A stretch of DNA of 64,000 nt from Nocardioides exalbidus (GCF_900105585.1 NZ_FNRT01000002.1:1674001-1738000); one strand, 5' to 3'; shown: positions 25,296 to 35,702, counted from the stretch's first letter. The notes: generated from the letters alone by a model not told the origin. Program-made: numbers and translations.

Positions 25296-25982
25296 ATGCG
25301 CTCCTTCATCCGCCGGTCGCTGTGGGACGTCGTCCCGCGCGACCAGCGCGACACACCGGAGGCCTTCCGCCGTCGTCAGATGGTGGCGGCCGCCGTGGTC
25401 GTCGTCGGCGCGGTCGTCCTCGGCTGGTCGCTGCGCCTCGAGCCCGGCGGGAACCTCTTCTACGTCGCCGCGATCGTCCTGGCCGGGGTCTGGGCGGCCG
25501 GTGCGTTCCTGTCGGGCCGGCTCCACCTGGGACGGATGGCTCGCGGCGGGGAGGTCTTCGTCCGGCCGATCGTCGCGCCGATCCTGCTCGGCCTGCTGAT
25601 GGTCGGGGTGTTCGTCCTCGGCGCGCTGGTGGTGCGCGAGATCGACCCGCTGGCGTCCTACGTCTCCTCCGTCCTGGCGTACGCCGACGAGGGCTCGCTG
25701 CCGTTGCTGGCGGTCATCACCTTCTTCAACGGCATCGCCGAGGAGCTCTTCTTCCGGGGCGCGATGTATGCCGCGATCCCGCGCCACCCGGTGCTGTGGA
25801 CGACGCTCGCCTACGTCGTCGCGACCCTGGCCACCGGCAACGTGATGCTCGGGTTCGCCGCGATCCTGCTGGGCGCGGTCTGCGGCCTGGAGCGTCGGGC
25901 CAGCGGCGGCATCCTGGCCCCGATCCTGACCCACATCACGTGGTCGCTCTCGATGCTGTTCCTGCTGCCGCTGATCTTCTAG
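25296..25982 (+). CDS. CPBP-family intramembrane metalloprotease
   Basis: The 228-aa membrane protein has about eight hydrophobic segments. The CPBP/Abi motifs are motif 1 EELFFRG (EExxxR) at about 150 and motif 2 His in ILTHITW near 213, with a less typical middle helix (FAAILLGAVCGLE). The family includes Rce1-like proteases and bacteriocin self-immunity proteins. ATG 25296 was chosen over GTG 25287. It is a single gene with short gaps on both sides, and no bacteriocin gene is near. Confidence 0.85.
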   Translation: MRSFIRRSLWDVVPRDQRDTPEAFRRRQMVAAAVVVVGAVVLGWSLRLEPGGNLFYVAAIVLAGVWAAGAFLSGRLHLGRMARGGEVFVRPIVAPILLGLLMVGVFVLGALVVREIDPLASYVSSVLAYADEGSLPLLAVITFFNGIAEELFFRGAMYAAIPRHPVLWTTLAYVVATLATGNVMLGFAAILLGAVCGLERRASGGILAPILTHITWSLSMLFLLPLIF

Positions 25983-26019
25983 CCTGCGCGGTCGTGCCGC
26001 CGGGCGGCAGGATGGTGCC

Positions 26020-26799
26020 ATGACGTCGAGCGACTACCTCTCCGGCCTGTTCTCGCTGGAGGGCAGGACGGCGATCGTGACGGGTGGCAGCTCGGGCATC
26101 GGGCGGGCCATCGCCTCCGCGCTCGCCGGAGCCGGGGCGAGGGTCGTGGTCGTGGCGCGCCGGGAGGCCGAGCTCGTCGCGACCGTGGACGAGCTGACGG
26201 GCGCGGGTCGCACGGCCGCGTGGGTGGCGGCCGACCTCGGCTCCCGGGCCGGGGCGCGCGCTGCGGCCGAGGTGGCGGCAGGCGTCTTCGGGGAGCCCGA
26301 CATCCTCGTCAACAGCGCCGGCGTCAACATCCGCCCGCCCCTGGGCGAGCTCGGCGATGACGACTGGGACGCCACCATGGCGATCAACCTGGAGGCGCCC
26401 CACGTCCTGGGCCGGCGGTTCGGTCCGGGGATGGCGGAGCGCGGCTTCGGGCGGATCATCCACATCTCCTCGCAGCAGGCGCACCGGGCGTTCGTCCAGA
26501 GCGGCGCCTACGGGGTGTCGAAGGGCGCGCTCGAGTCGCTGGCGCGCTCGCAGGCCGAGGCCTGGTCACCGTTGGGCGTCACGGTCAACACTCTCGTGCC
26601 CGGCTTCGTGATGACGCCGCTCAACGAGCGCCTGTCGTCCGATCCCGAGCGGGTGGCGGCGCTGGCGGCACGCACGATGGTGGGCCGCAACGGGCTGGCC
26701 GACGACTTCGCGGGCGCCGCCGTGTTCCTGGCGAGCGCGGCGTCGGCCTACGTCACCGGCCAGGCGCTCTTCGTCGACGGCGGGTTCTCGGTGCACTGA
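26020..26799 (+). CDS. SDR family oxidoreductase
   Basis: The 259-aa classical short-chain dehydrogenase has TGGSSGIG (21-28), an NNAG variant NSAG, Ser in HISSQQAH, catalytic YGVSK (Tyr-x3-Lys) and a C-terminal ASAYVTGQALFVDGGFSVH, as in FabG-like enzymes. It reduces or oxidises a carbonyl/hydroxyl with NAD(P)H; the acceptor is unknown. It is monocistronic and convergent with the NAD(P)H-binding protein gene, with stops 31 bp apart. Confidence 0.92.
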   Translation: MTSSDYLSGLFSLEGRTAIVTGGSSGIGRAIASALAGAGARVVVVARREAELVATVDELTGAGRTAAWVAADLGSRAGARAAAEVAAGVFGEPDILVNSAGVNIRPPLGELGDDDWDATMAINLEAPHVLGRRFGPGMAERGFGRIIHISSQQAHRAFVQSGAYGVSKGALESLARSQAEAWSPLGVTVNTLVPGFVMTPLNERLSSDPERVAALAARTMVGRNGLADDFAGAAVFLASAASAYVTGQALFVDGGFSVH

Positions 26800-26830
26800 C
26801 GGCGACCCGACCCGGGCCCGGCCAGTCGGG

Positions 26831-27727
26831 TCAGGCCCCCGAGGCCCTCCGCTCCGCGAGCGCCCGGCGCACGGACTCCCGGTAGGTCAGCGGCTCGCCC
26901 GGCACCACGTCGCGGATCGAGGTGTCCTTCACGATGACCTCGGTCGACATCGAGTCGATGAGGTTGCGGCCGGTGGTGACGTCCACGTCGGTGACCAGGG
27001 CGAGCCAGCGCGAGGACAGCCCCGGGGTCAGCAGCGGCACGACGACGATCGGGACCTTGCGGCCGTTCATCTCCTCGGCCACGCCCTGCAGCATCTCGCG
27101 GTAGGTCAGCTGGTCGGGCCCACCGATCTCGAAGACCCGCCCGAGGGCGTCCGGGTGGTCGACGACGCCGGCGAGGTAGCGCACCACGTCGTCGATCGCG
27201 ATCGGCTGCGTCCGTGTGCCGACCCACTTGGGCACGACCATGCCGGGGAGGTTCTTCACCAGCTGCCGGGTCAGCTCCCACGAGATGCCGCCGTGGCCCA
27301 CGACGATCGCGGCACGCAGCACGGTGACCGGCACCCCGTCGCCACCGAGGAGCTCCTCGACCTCGCGACGCGAGCGCAGGTGGTCCGAGAGGTCGTGGTC
27401 CTCGTCGCCGAGACCTCCCATGTAGACGATCTGCCGCACCCCGGCCGCCGCAGCCGCCGCGCTGAAGTGGCGGGCAGCGTCCGCGTCCTTGCGCACGAAG
27501 TCGGGGTCGTCGAGGGAGTGGACGAGGTAGATCGCGACGTCGGCCCCCTCCAGCGCGGGCTTCAGGCTGTCGGCGTCCATCACGTCGGCGCCGACCGCCT
27601 CGCCGGGTCCGTCGTACGTCTCGGGGTGGCGGGTCATCGCCCGCACGTCGTGGCCGGCGTCGAGCAGGGCAGGGACGAGGCGGCGGCCGATGAAGCCGGT
27701 CGCGCCGGTCACGAGGACGGTGGACAT
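26831..27727 (-). CDS. NAD(P)H-binding atypical SDR (NmrA/YesF-like)
   Basis: The 298-aa protein starts with VLVTGATGFIGRRLVPALL, the TGxxGxxG dinucleotide motif of extended/atypical SDRs. It continues with DVAIYLVHSLD, QIVYMGGLGDE and the substrate-domain FEIGGPDQLTYREML. Relatives include complex-I assembly and quinone-reductase-like proteins. It lacks the classic YxxxK, so it may bind cofactor as a sensor or chaperone. It stands alone, downstream of the antiporter gene on the same strand. Confidence 0.85.
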   Translation of the reverse strand: MSTVLVTGATGFIGRRLVPALLDAGHDVRAMTRHPETYDGPGEAVGADVMDADSLKPALEGADVAIYLVHSLDDPDFVRKDADAARHFSAAAAAAGVRQIVYMGGLGDEDHDLSDHLRSRREVEELLGGDGVPVTVLRAAIVVGHGGISWELTRQLVKNLPGMVVPKWVGTRTQPIAIDDVVRYLAGVVDHPDALGRVFEIGGPDQLTYREMLQGVAEEMNGRKVPIVVVPLLTPGLSSRWLALVTDVDVTTGRNLIDSMSTEVIVKDTSIRDVVPGEPLTYRESVRRALAERRASGA

Positions 27728-27762
27728 GTCCCTACTCTGTCAGCCGACCGGGCGTGCCCGCC

Positions 27763-29082
27763 TCATCCCGACGAGGACCCCCGGCGGGCGTCGAGCCGTG
27801 CCATCGCCGGCGTGGCCGTCACGCCGTGGAGGAGCACGGACACGATCACCGTGAAGGCGACGGTCGACCAGAGCCACGGTTCGTCGGGGAGGTGCTCGTG
27901 GCTGGCGGCGTAGGCCAGGTAGAACAGCGAGCCGACGCCGCGGACGCCGAAGAACGCGACCGCCGCCATCTCGCCGTGGTCGAGCCCCCCGGCGCGCCGC
28001 TCGTCGCGTGCGAGGACCCGCAGGCCGACGTAGCCGGTGACCGGGCGGACGACGAGGACGAGCGCGAGGGCGAGCACGACGCCCCGCCAGTCGAGGTGCC
28101 GGAGCAGGCCCTGGGTCATCGCCATCCCGAGCACGAGGAGCACCAGGAGGGTCATCAGCCGCTCGAGCCGGTCGACGACGGCGTGCATCGCCCGCTGGTA
28201 GGAGTGCCCGTGCGCCGAGGCGCGCAACCGCATCGCGCAGGCGAAGACGGCCAGGAAGCCGTAGCCGTGCAGGAGCTCCGCGGCACCGTACGCCGCCAGC
28301 AGCGCCGCGAGCGCGAGCAGGGGCTCGCCGTGGTCGGCCAGGCGGAGCGTGTCGGCGCGGGCGCGGAACGCCTGCCTGCCGAGGAGCCACCCAGCCAGCA
28401 GCCCGATCCCGACGCCGACCACGATCTTGCCGGCGACGTACCAGCCGAGCCACGCCCCCACGTCGCCGACGCCGAGCCCGCCGGCCACGGCGAGGAGGCC
28501 GAGGTGCACGAAGGGGAAGGCGAGGCCGTCGTTGAGCCCGGCCTCGGCGGTGAGGGCGAACCGGATGTCGTCGTCCTCCTCCGGCCGGTCCTCGTCGTCG
28601 GGGCCCCCGCCGACGTCGTCGGTGAGGGGCTCGCCGACCTGGACGTCCGAGGCGAGGACAGGGTCGGTCGGCGACAGGGTGCCGCCCAGCAGGAGGGCCA
28701 CCGCGGGCGTCAGGCCCGCGACCCACCACCCCAGGAGGGTGATGCCGAGGATGGTGAGGGGCATCGTCACCAGCAACAGCCGCCAGACCGGCGACCACGT
28801 GCGCCACGAGCGCCACGAGCGCAGGTCGAGCGTGCGGTCGATCGCGAGGCCGACGCCCATGAGCGAGACCAGCACGGTGAACTCGGTGACGTGCGTGACG
28901 AGGTCGCGGTGGTCCTGCGGCTCGAGGCTGATGCTGTCGGTGAGGGGCAGCAGCCCGATCAGCATGCCGACGCCGACGAGCACCATCGGTGGAGACAGCG
29001 CGATGCGCCGGGTGACCTGCGGGAGGACGATCGCGAGGAGCAGCGACAGACCGAGCAGCAGGTAGACCGCGCCCCCTGTCAT
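27763..29082 (-). CDS. Cation:proton antiporter (CPA1-type)
   Basis: The 439-aa membrane protein has about twelve spans. The conserved LGGTLSPTDPVLASDVQVG (TDP motif), FALTAEAGLNDGLAFPF (ND pair in the ion path) and FFGVRGVGSLFYLAYA mark Na+(K+)/H+ antiporters. An acidic loop, residues about 165-180 (GGGPDDEDRPEEDDD), sits between the TDP and ND helices and is longer than usual; it might sense pH or cations. The ATG overlaps the TGA of the MerR gene (ATGA), so a MerR regulator is co-translated with it. Confidence 0.9.
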   Translation of the reverse strand: MTGGAVYLLLGLSLLLAIVLPQVTRRIALSPPMVLVGVGMLIGLLPLTDSISLEPQDHRDLVTHVTEFTVLVSLMGVGLAIDRTLDLRSWRSWRTWSPVWRLLLVTMPLTILGITLLGWWVAGLTPAVALLLGGTLSPTDPVLASDVQVGEPLTDDVGGGPDDEDRPEEDDDIRFALTAEAGLNDGLAFPFVHLGLLAVAGGLGVGDVGAWLGWYVAGKIVVGVGIGLLAGWLLGRQAFRARADTLRLADHGEPLLALAALLAAYGAAELLHGYGFLAVFACAMRLRASAHGHSYQRAMHAVVDRLERLMTLLVLLVLGMAMTQGLLRHLDWRGVVLALALVLVVRPVTGYVGLRVLARDERRAGGLDHGEMAAVAFFGVRGVGSLFYLAYAASHEHLPDEPWLWSTVAFTVIVSVLLHGVTATPAMARLDARRGSSSG

Positions 29083-29666
29083 CGGGTCCTGGAGGGCTTG
29101 GCGTCGTAGGACGCCTGGCTCTCGTCGATCGCCTGCTCGTAGGCGGTGACCAGGCCGGCGATGGTGATCGGCTTCAGTCGGTGGATGAACTCGCGCAGTT
29201 GTTCGGCGGTGTAGCCGGCCTCGCGGAACTGCGGCCACACCTTGGTGCGCACGATCTCGGACAGCTCGTCGGCGACCTGCCTGCCGTGGGCGGCGTACAC
29301 CTCCGCGACGGCCTGCGCGGCGTCCGGCGAGATGCCCATGCCCGACAGGCCGCCGGGGACGTCGACGTCGCGGTCGCCGGTGACCGGGGCGAGCAGGGAC
29401 AGGTGCCGGGCGATGTCGGAGGGCGTCGCGGTCTCGGGGATCTGCTCGACGTACTTCTCGATCGCCGAGAGCGTGAAGCCGTGGCCCTGGAGCTCGCGGA
29501 CGAGCTCGAGCCGGGCGACGTGGTCGGGGCCGTAGTAGCCCGAGCGCCCGCGGCGGATCGGGGAGGGGACGAGGCCTCGCGAGGCGTAGAACCGGACGTT
29601 GCGCGCGCTCACCCCGGTGCGCTCCGTGAGCTGGTCGAGGGTGAGCAGCTCGTCGGTGTCGGACAT
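29079..29666 (-). CDS. MerR family transcriptional regulator
   Basis: The 195-aa protein has a MerR winged helix at residues 8-80 ([62 protein letters not shown]). The C-terminal domain of about 100 residues has no metal-binding cysteines, so a small-molecule or stress input is more likely than a metal. It overlaps and precedes the antiporter gene, which is the expected target. The upstream region is shared with the divergent fadA promoter. Confidence 0.9.
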   Translation of the reverse strand: MSDTDELLTLDQLTERTGVSARNVRFYASRGLVPSPIRRGRSGYYGPDHVARLELVRELQGHGFTLSAIEKYVEQIPETATPSDIARHLSLLAPVTGDRDVDVPGGLSGMGISPDAAQAVAEVYAAHGRQVADELSEIVRTKVWPQFREAGYTAEQLREFIHRLKPITIAGLVTAYEQAIDESQASYDAKPSRTR

Positions 29667-29748
29667 CCGGCCATCCTCTCCTCGTCACCGGTGTGCCGGT
29701 CGGTCCGGCGGCCAGCAGGTCGGGCCCGAGTTGCCCACGTCACACCTG

Positions 29749-29777
29749 TTGGACTGTGACAGTAATGGTGTCACAAT
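29749..29777 (+). promoter_or_regulatory. fadA promoter with embedded TGTGACA operator
   Basis: TTGGAC (29749-29754) and CACAAT (29772-29777) are 17 bp apart. The spacer is occupied by TGTGACA-N7-TGTCACA (29755-29775), a perfect 7-bp dyad. Predicted start of transcription is at or next to ATG 29785, where no ribosome site precedes the codon, so the mRNA is probably leaderless and repressor-controlled. Confidence 0.65.
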
Positions 29778-29784
29778 CGCTGGC

Positions 29785-30996
<1,212 letters not shown>

Positions 30997-31007
30997 GGAG
31001 ACTGCAC

Positions 31008-33230
31008 ATGACTGACACCGACACCCAGACCGCCGTCCGCTACGACCGCGACGCCGACGGCATCGTCACCCTCACGCTCGACGACCCGACGGCGAGCGCC
31101 AACACCATGAACGACCTCTACCTCCGCTCGATGGAGGCGGCCGTCCAGCGCCTGTACGACGAGCAGGACGAGGTCGTCGGGGTCGTCGTCGCCAGCGCCA
31201 AGAAGACCTTCTTCGCGGGCGGCAACCTCAAGAACATGATGTCCGCGACGCCCGACGACGCCGACGAGATCTTCGCGATGGGCGAGGCCGTGAAGTCCAG
31301 CCTCCGCCGGCTGGAGACCTTCCCCCGCCCGGTCGTCGCTGCGATCAACGGTGCCGCGCTCGGGGGCGGCCTCGAGATCGCGCTCGCGACCAACCACCGC
31401 ATCGCCGTCGACGACCGCTCGGTCAAGATCGGCCTGCCCGAGGCGACGCTCGGCCTGCTGCCGGGCGGCGGCGGGGTCACCCGCGTCGTACGCATGCTGG
31501 GGTTGCAGTCCGCGCTGATGGACGTGCTCATGCCGGGCACGCAGTTCGACCCGCAGGGCGCCCTCGCCAAGGGCCTCGTCGACGCGGTCGTGGCGACCCG
31601 CGAGGAGCTCGTGCCGGCCGCGAAGGCGTGGATCCTCGAGCACCGCGACGACGCCGACGCCGCGGCGAACCCGTGGGACCGGGCGGGCTACAAGATGCCC
31701 GGCGGCACCCCGAGGACCCCGGCGCTCGCGCAGTTCCTGCCGGCCTTCCCGGCGCTGCTGCGCAAGCAGACCAAGGGCGCGGTCTACCCCGCGCCGCGCG
31801 CGATCATGAGCGCGGCCGTCGAGGGCGCGCAGGTGGACTTCGACACCGCCTCGCGCATCGAGAGCCGCTACTTCACCAGCCTGGTGGTCAACCAGCAGGC
31901 CAAGAACATGATCCAGGCGTTCTTCTTCGACCTCCAGGCGATCAACTCCGGCTCCCTGCGCCCGCAGGGCATCGAGAAGTTCACCGCCACCAGGGTCGCC
32001 GTCCTCGGCGCCGGGATGATGGGTGCCGGGATCGCCTACTCGTGCGCCCGGGCCGGCATGCAGGTCGTCCTCAAGGACGTCTCGCTCGAGGCCGCCGAGC
32101 GCGGGAAGGCGTACACCGAGAAGCTCAACGCCAAGGGCGTCGAGCGCGGCAGGATCACGCAGGACAAGGCCGACGAGATCCTCGGGCGGATCACGCCCAC
32201 CGGCGACGCCGCCGACCTCGCCGGCTGCGACCTCGTCATCGAGGCCGTCTTCGAGGACCCCTCGCTCAAGGCGAAGGTGTTCGCCGAGGTCGCCGACCAC
32301 GTCGACCCGGACGCGCTGCTCTGCTCCAACACCTCGACGCTGCCGATCACCGAGCTCGCCGAGGGCGTCGACCGTCCTGCGGACTTCATCGGCCTGCACT
32401 TCTTCAGCCCGGTCGACAAGATGCCGCTGGTCGAGATCATCCGTGGCGCGGAGACCTCCGACCTCGCCCTGGCCAAGGCCTACGACGTCGTCCAGCAGAT
32501 CCGCAAGACGCCAATCGTGGTCAACGACTCGCGCGGCTTCTACACCTCGCGCGTCATCGGCACGCAGATCAACGAGGGACTCACGATGCTGGCCGAGGGC
32601 GTCCACCCGGTGTCGCTCGAGCGCGCCGCGACCTCGGCCGGCTTCCCGGTCGGGCCGCTGCAGATCAGTGACGAGCTCAACCTCGAGCTGATGGCCAAGA
32701 TCCGCAAGGCGACCGAGGAGGCCGCCGCGCGCGACGGCGTCGACCTCGGCGACTACCCCGCCGGTGATGTCATCGCGACCATGATCGACCTCGGTCGCCC
32801 GTCGCGACTGAAGGGTGCCGGCTTCTACGACTACGACGAGGACGGACGTCGTACGACGCTGTGGCCGGGGCTCGCGGAGACGTTCCCCGTCGCGGAGGTG
32901 CAGGTCCCGATCCGCGACGTGCGCGACCGGATGCTCTTCATCGAGGCGCTCGAGACCGCGAAGTGCTTCGAGGAGGGTGTGCTCACCTCGGCCGCCGCGG
33001 CCAACATCGGCTCGATCATGGGCATCGGCTTCCCCGCCCTCACCGGCGGCGCCGCCCAGTTCATGACCGGCTGGCAGGCGCTCGACGAGACCGGCCACCC
33101 GGTCGGTCCGGTCGGCCTGACGGCCTTCCTGGACCGCGCCGACGAGCTCGCCGACACCTATGGCGACCGCTTCCGCCCGACGGCGTACCTCCGCGACCTC
33201 GCGGCGACGGGCGGCTCCTTCCCCGCCTGA
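31008..33230 (+). CDS. Fused enoyl-CoA hydratase / 3-hydroxyacyl-CoA dehydrogenase (FadB/FadJ-type)
   Basis: The 740-aa alpha subunit has an N-terminal crotonase domain: oxyanion GGNLKNM and GAALGGGLEIALAT, catalytic Glu in PEATLGLLPGGGG. The NAD-binding GAGMMGAGIA is near residue 337, with SNTSTLPITE, His in GLHFFSPVDKMPLVEI and C-terminal HCDH domains. It hydrates enoyl-CoA and oxidises 3-hydroxyacyl-CoA. ATG 31008 follows GAGGAGACTGCAC. It is co-transcribed with fadA. Its TGA is the first base run of a 31-bp repeat array, so the array abuts the gene exactly. Confidence 0.94.
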   Translation: MTDTDTQTAVRYDRDADGIVTLTLDDPTASANTMNDLYLRSMEAAVQRLYDEQDEVVGVVVASAKKTFFAGGNLKNMMSATPDDADEIFAMGEAVKSSLRRLETFPRPVVAAINGAALGGGLEIALATNHRIAVDDRSVKIGLPEATLGLLPGGGGVTRVVRMLGLQSALMDVLMPGTQFDPQGALAKGLVDAVVATREELVPAAKAWILEHRDDADAAANPWDRAGYKMPGGTPRTPALAQFLPAFPALLRKQTKGAVYPAPRAIMSAAVEGAQVDFDTASRIESRYFTSLVVNQQAKNMIQAFFFDLQAINSGSLRPQGIEKFTATRVAVLGAGMMGAGIAYSCARAGMQVVLKDVSLEAAERGKAYTEKLNAKGVERGRITQDKADEILGRITPTGDAADLAGCDLVIEAVFEDPSLKAKVFAEVADHVDPDALLCSNTSTLPITELAEGVDRPADFIGLHFFSPVDKMPLVEIIRGAETSDLALAKAYDVVQQIRKTPIVVNDSRGFYTSRVIGTQINEGLTMLAEGVHPVSLERAATSAGFPVGPLQISDELNLELMAKIRKATEEAAARDGVDLGDYPAGDVIATMIDLGRPSRLKGAGFYDYDEDGRRTTLWPGLAETFPVAEVQVPIRDVRDRMLFIEALETAKCFEEGVLTSAAAANIGSIMGIGFPALTGGAAQFMTGWQALDETGHPVGPVGLTAFLDRADELADTYGDRFRPTAYLRDLAATGGSFPA

Positions 33231-33428
33231 CCGGGCACTCCGTCCCCGTCACGCGTGCCGACCGGGCACTCCGTCCCCGTCACGCGTGCCGACCGGGCAC
33301 TCCGTCCCCGTCACGCGTGCCGACCGGGCACTTCGTCCCCACTCACGGGGAGGAAGTGCCCGGTCGGCGTGGAGGACGGGGAGGAAGTGCCCGGTCGGCG
33401 TGGAGGACGGGGAGGAAGCGCCCGGTCG
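33229..33428. repeat. Converging 31-bp tandem repeat arrays
   Basis: Three identical 31-bp units (33229-33259, 33260-33290, 33291-33321; GACCGGGCACTCCGTCCCCG...) and a partial fourth (33322-33346) run forward. They meet two 31-bp units (33350-33380, 33381-33411; GAGGAAGTGCCCGGTCGG...) and a partial third (to 33428) in inverse orientation. The junction forms a 14-bp perfect stem, CGACCGGGCACTTC with GAAGTGCCCGGTCG, extended by CCCC/GGGG. It may terminate the fad operon but is far larger than needed. Confidence 0.9.
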
Positions 33429-33469
33429 ATTCTCCTGTGCGCGGACGCGAACTCGGCGACAATCGTCGG

Positions 33470-34171
33470 GTGGACCAGATCGCCCCTGCCGTCGTCGTGC
33501 GCGACCTGCACGTCCGCTTCGGCGACGTCGAGGCCGTGTCCGGCGTCGACCTGGCCGCCGGCAACGGCCGGGCGACCGCGCTGCTCGGGCGCAACGGCGC
33601 CGGCAAGTCGACCACCATGAAGGTGCTGGCCGGTGTCGTGCCGCCCACCTCCGGGCAGGTCACGGTCGCTGGCCACGACGCGGAGACCGACGCGATCGGC
33701 GTGAAGCGGGTCGTCGGCTACTGCCCGGACGTCGGCGGGCTCGTGCCACGCGCGACCCCGTGGGAGCACCTCCAGCTGTCCGCCCGCCTGCGCCGGATGG
33801 ACACCTGGGAGGACCGCGGCCGCGACCTGCTCGAGCGCTTCGAGCTGGGTGACGTGGCCCACCGCGTCGTCGGCGGGTTCAGCCACGGCATGAGCCGGCG
33901 GCTCAGCGTGGTGCTGGCCGCGCTCCACGAGCCCGCCGTGCTGCTCCTCGACGAGCCCTTCGACGGTGTCGACCCGATCGGCGTCGACGCGACCCTCGAG
34001 GTCGTCGCCGACGCCCGCGCGCGCGGCGCCTGCGTCCTGCTCTCGACCCACCTGCGCGACCTCGCCCTCGAGGCGTGCGGCACCGCGATCGTGCTCCGCG
34101 GCGGCAACCGCGTCGCCGAGATGCAGGCCGCCGAGCTCACCGGTGAGGCCTACCGTGCCCTCCTCGACTAG
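33470..34171 (+). CDS. ABC transporter ATP-binding protein
   Basis: The 233-aa ATPase has Walker A LGRNGAGKST, an unusual signature FSHGMSRRLSVVL (SHGMS instead of LSGGQ), Walker B VLLLDEPFDGVD and the switch His in LLSTHLRDL. It starts at GTG 33470 (VDQIAPAVVVRDLHVRFG). It overlaps the permease gene by 17 bp. Together they form an ABC exporter of unknown substrate. The array of 31-bp repeats ends 42 bp upstream, leaving little room for a promoter. Confidence 0.88.
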   Translation: MDQIAPAVVVRDLHVRFGDVEAVSGVDLAAGNGRATALLGRNGAGKSTTMKVLAGVVPPTSGQVTVAGHDAETDAIGVKRVVGYCPDVGGLVPRATPWEHLQLSARLRRMDTWEDRGRDLLERFELGDVAHRVVGGFSHGMSRRLSVVLAALHEPAVLLLDEPFDGVDPIGVDATLEVVADARARGACVLLSTHLRDLALEACGTAIVLRGGNRVAEMQAAELTGEAYRALLD

Positions 34172-35702
34172 CGGCCCGGCCGGCCTGCTGGAGGCCGCCC
34201 GCGACACCGGGCACCTCGTGCGCTTCCGCGCCGGGACCGTACGACGACCCGCCGCCGCAGTGGTCGGCGTGCTCGTCGTCCTCGGGCTGACGCTCTGCTT
34301 CGCGGTCCTGCCCTCGACGTTCGACGTCGACGCGATCCGCAGCGACACCGTGCAGAAGGCCGTCACCGCGCTGCAGGCCAACCTCGGCGCGACCTTCGTC
34401 GGCTTCCTGCTGCTGTCGGTCAGCTCGGCGATGAGCAGCGGCGGTGGCAGGGAGCTGCTCTCGCGCAGCGAGGCGGCGATCCACCCGATCAGCCCGACCA
34501 GCGAGCACTTCGGCGCGCTCCTGCTCGCCCCGGTCAACCTGGCCTGGCTCGTCCAGATGTGGGGCCTGCTCGCGGTCAGCGCGCTCGTGGCCGACCCCGC
34601 GCACCTGCTCGGCGCGCAGCTCGTCGTCCTGGCGTGGGTCGTCGCCGCCTCGACCATCGGGCAGGCGATCGGCTGGACGGTCGAGGGCGTGCGCCGCACC
34701 GAGCACGGCGTGCTCGTCGTCCGCGTGGTCAGCGTCGTCTTCCTGCTGCTCGTCGCCACGCTCCACCTCGCCGGCGCGCTCGGCCCGATCGTCCGCGCCC
34801 TGCCGACCACCTGGCTCGCGGAGACGGCGCCGACGTCGCGCTGGCCCCTGGCGGTCCTCGTCCTGCTGGCGCTCGCCGCGGTGATGACGCTCGTCGGCGC
34901 CCGGCCGGCCACCTGGGCGCTCGGCCTGCCGCCACGTGAGGAGCTGCGGGTCCAGTCCGGGGTGCACGAGGCGCGCCCGGCACCGGAGTCCCGCTGGCTC
35001 ACCCCCGAGCGCGCGCTGCTGCGCCGGCTCGACCGCGACTCCGTGTGGCGCTCGGTCGGCCTGCGCCGGGGCCTGATGGTGCTGGGTGTCGGTCCCGGCC
35101 TGGTCGCGCTCGTGGCCGGGCTCCAGTGGAGCTCGGTCATGCTCCTGCCCGGGCTGACCGCCAGCGGCGCGGCGCTGCTCTTCGGCGTCAACGCCTTCTG
35201 CCTCGACGGCAAGGGCATGGTGTGGCGCGAGACCCTGCCGGTCCCCGCGCGGGACGTGTTCGACGTACGCACCCTCGTGATCGCCGAGTGCATGGCGCTC
35301 GTGTCGGGCGTGACCATCCTCTTCGCGCTGGTGCGCAACGGCGCGCCCCCGCTGCTCGTGGGCGTCTGCGTCGCGTCGTGCTGGCTGGTCGTGATGGGCC
35401 AGGTGCTGTCGACGGTCATGACCTGGTCGATCCGCTCGCCCTACTCCGTCGACCTCTCCTCGCCCCGCGCGACCCCGGCGCCGCACGCCGCGATGGCCGG
35501 GTACGCCGGCAAGCTCTCGCTCGTCACGACCCTGACCGGCATGCTCTTCACCGCCCTGGCGGGGCTGCCGTTCGTCTGGCTCCCAGTGGCCTTTGCCGTC
35601 GTCTTCGTCGCCTGGTCGACCCGCAAGCTCCTCCGGGCCCGCCGCCGCTGGCTGGCCCCCGACGAGCGCGCCCGCATCGTGCTCACCGTCGCCGCCGTCT
35701 GA
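34155..35702 (+). CDS. Large ABC transporter permease
   Basis: The 515-aa membrane protein has roughly twelve spans in two halves separated by a hydrophilic segment (about 255-300, PPREELRVQSGVHEARPAPESRW). It starts at GTG 34155 (VPSSTSGPAGLLEAARD) within the end of the ATPase gene, so it is its cognate channel. Length and layout resemble duplicated ABC-2-like permeases of actinobacteria. No substrate is predictable. Confidence 0.8.
   Translation: MPSSTSGPAGLLEAARDTGHLVRFRAGTVRRPAAAVVGVLVVLGLTLCFAVLPSTFDVDAIRSDTVQKAVTALQANLGATFVGFLLLSVSSAMSSGGGRELLSRSEAAIHPISPTSEHFGALLLAPVNLAWLVQMWGLLAVSALVADPAHLLGAQLVVLAWVVAASTIGQAIGWTVEGVRRTEHGVLVVRVVSVVFLLLVATLHLAGALGPIVRALPTTWLAETAPTSRWPLAVLVLLALAAVMTLVGARPATWALGLPPREELRVQSGVHEARPAPESRWLTPERALLRRLDRDSVWRSVGLRRGLMVLGVGPGLVALVAGLQWSSVMLLPGLTASGAALLFGVNAFCLDGKGMVWRETLPVPARDVFDVRTLVIAECMALVSGVTILFALVRNGAPPLLVGVCVASCWLVVMGQVLSTVMTWSIRSPYSVDLSSPRATPAPHAAMAGYAGKLSLVTTLTGMLFTALAGLPFVWLPVAFAVVFVAWSTRKLLRARRRWLAPDERARIVLTVAAV

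Noticed and set aside
22719..26021. A 1100-aa minus-strand open frame over the LLM, ligase and protease genes
   Set aside because: Composition is repetitive Arg/Asp/Gly/Val typical of the complement of GC-rich genes; the plus-strand genes carry clear motifs.
33229..33428. CRISPR array
   Set aside because: The 31-bp units are directly adjacent with no variable spacers, switch orientation in the middle, and no cas gene is present.
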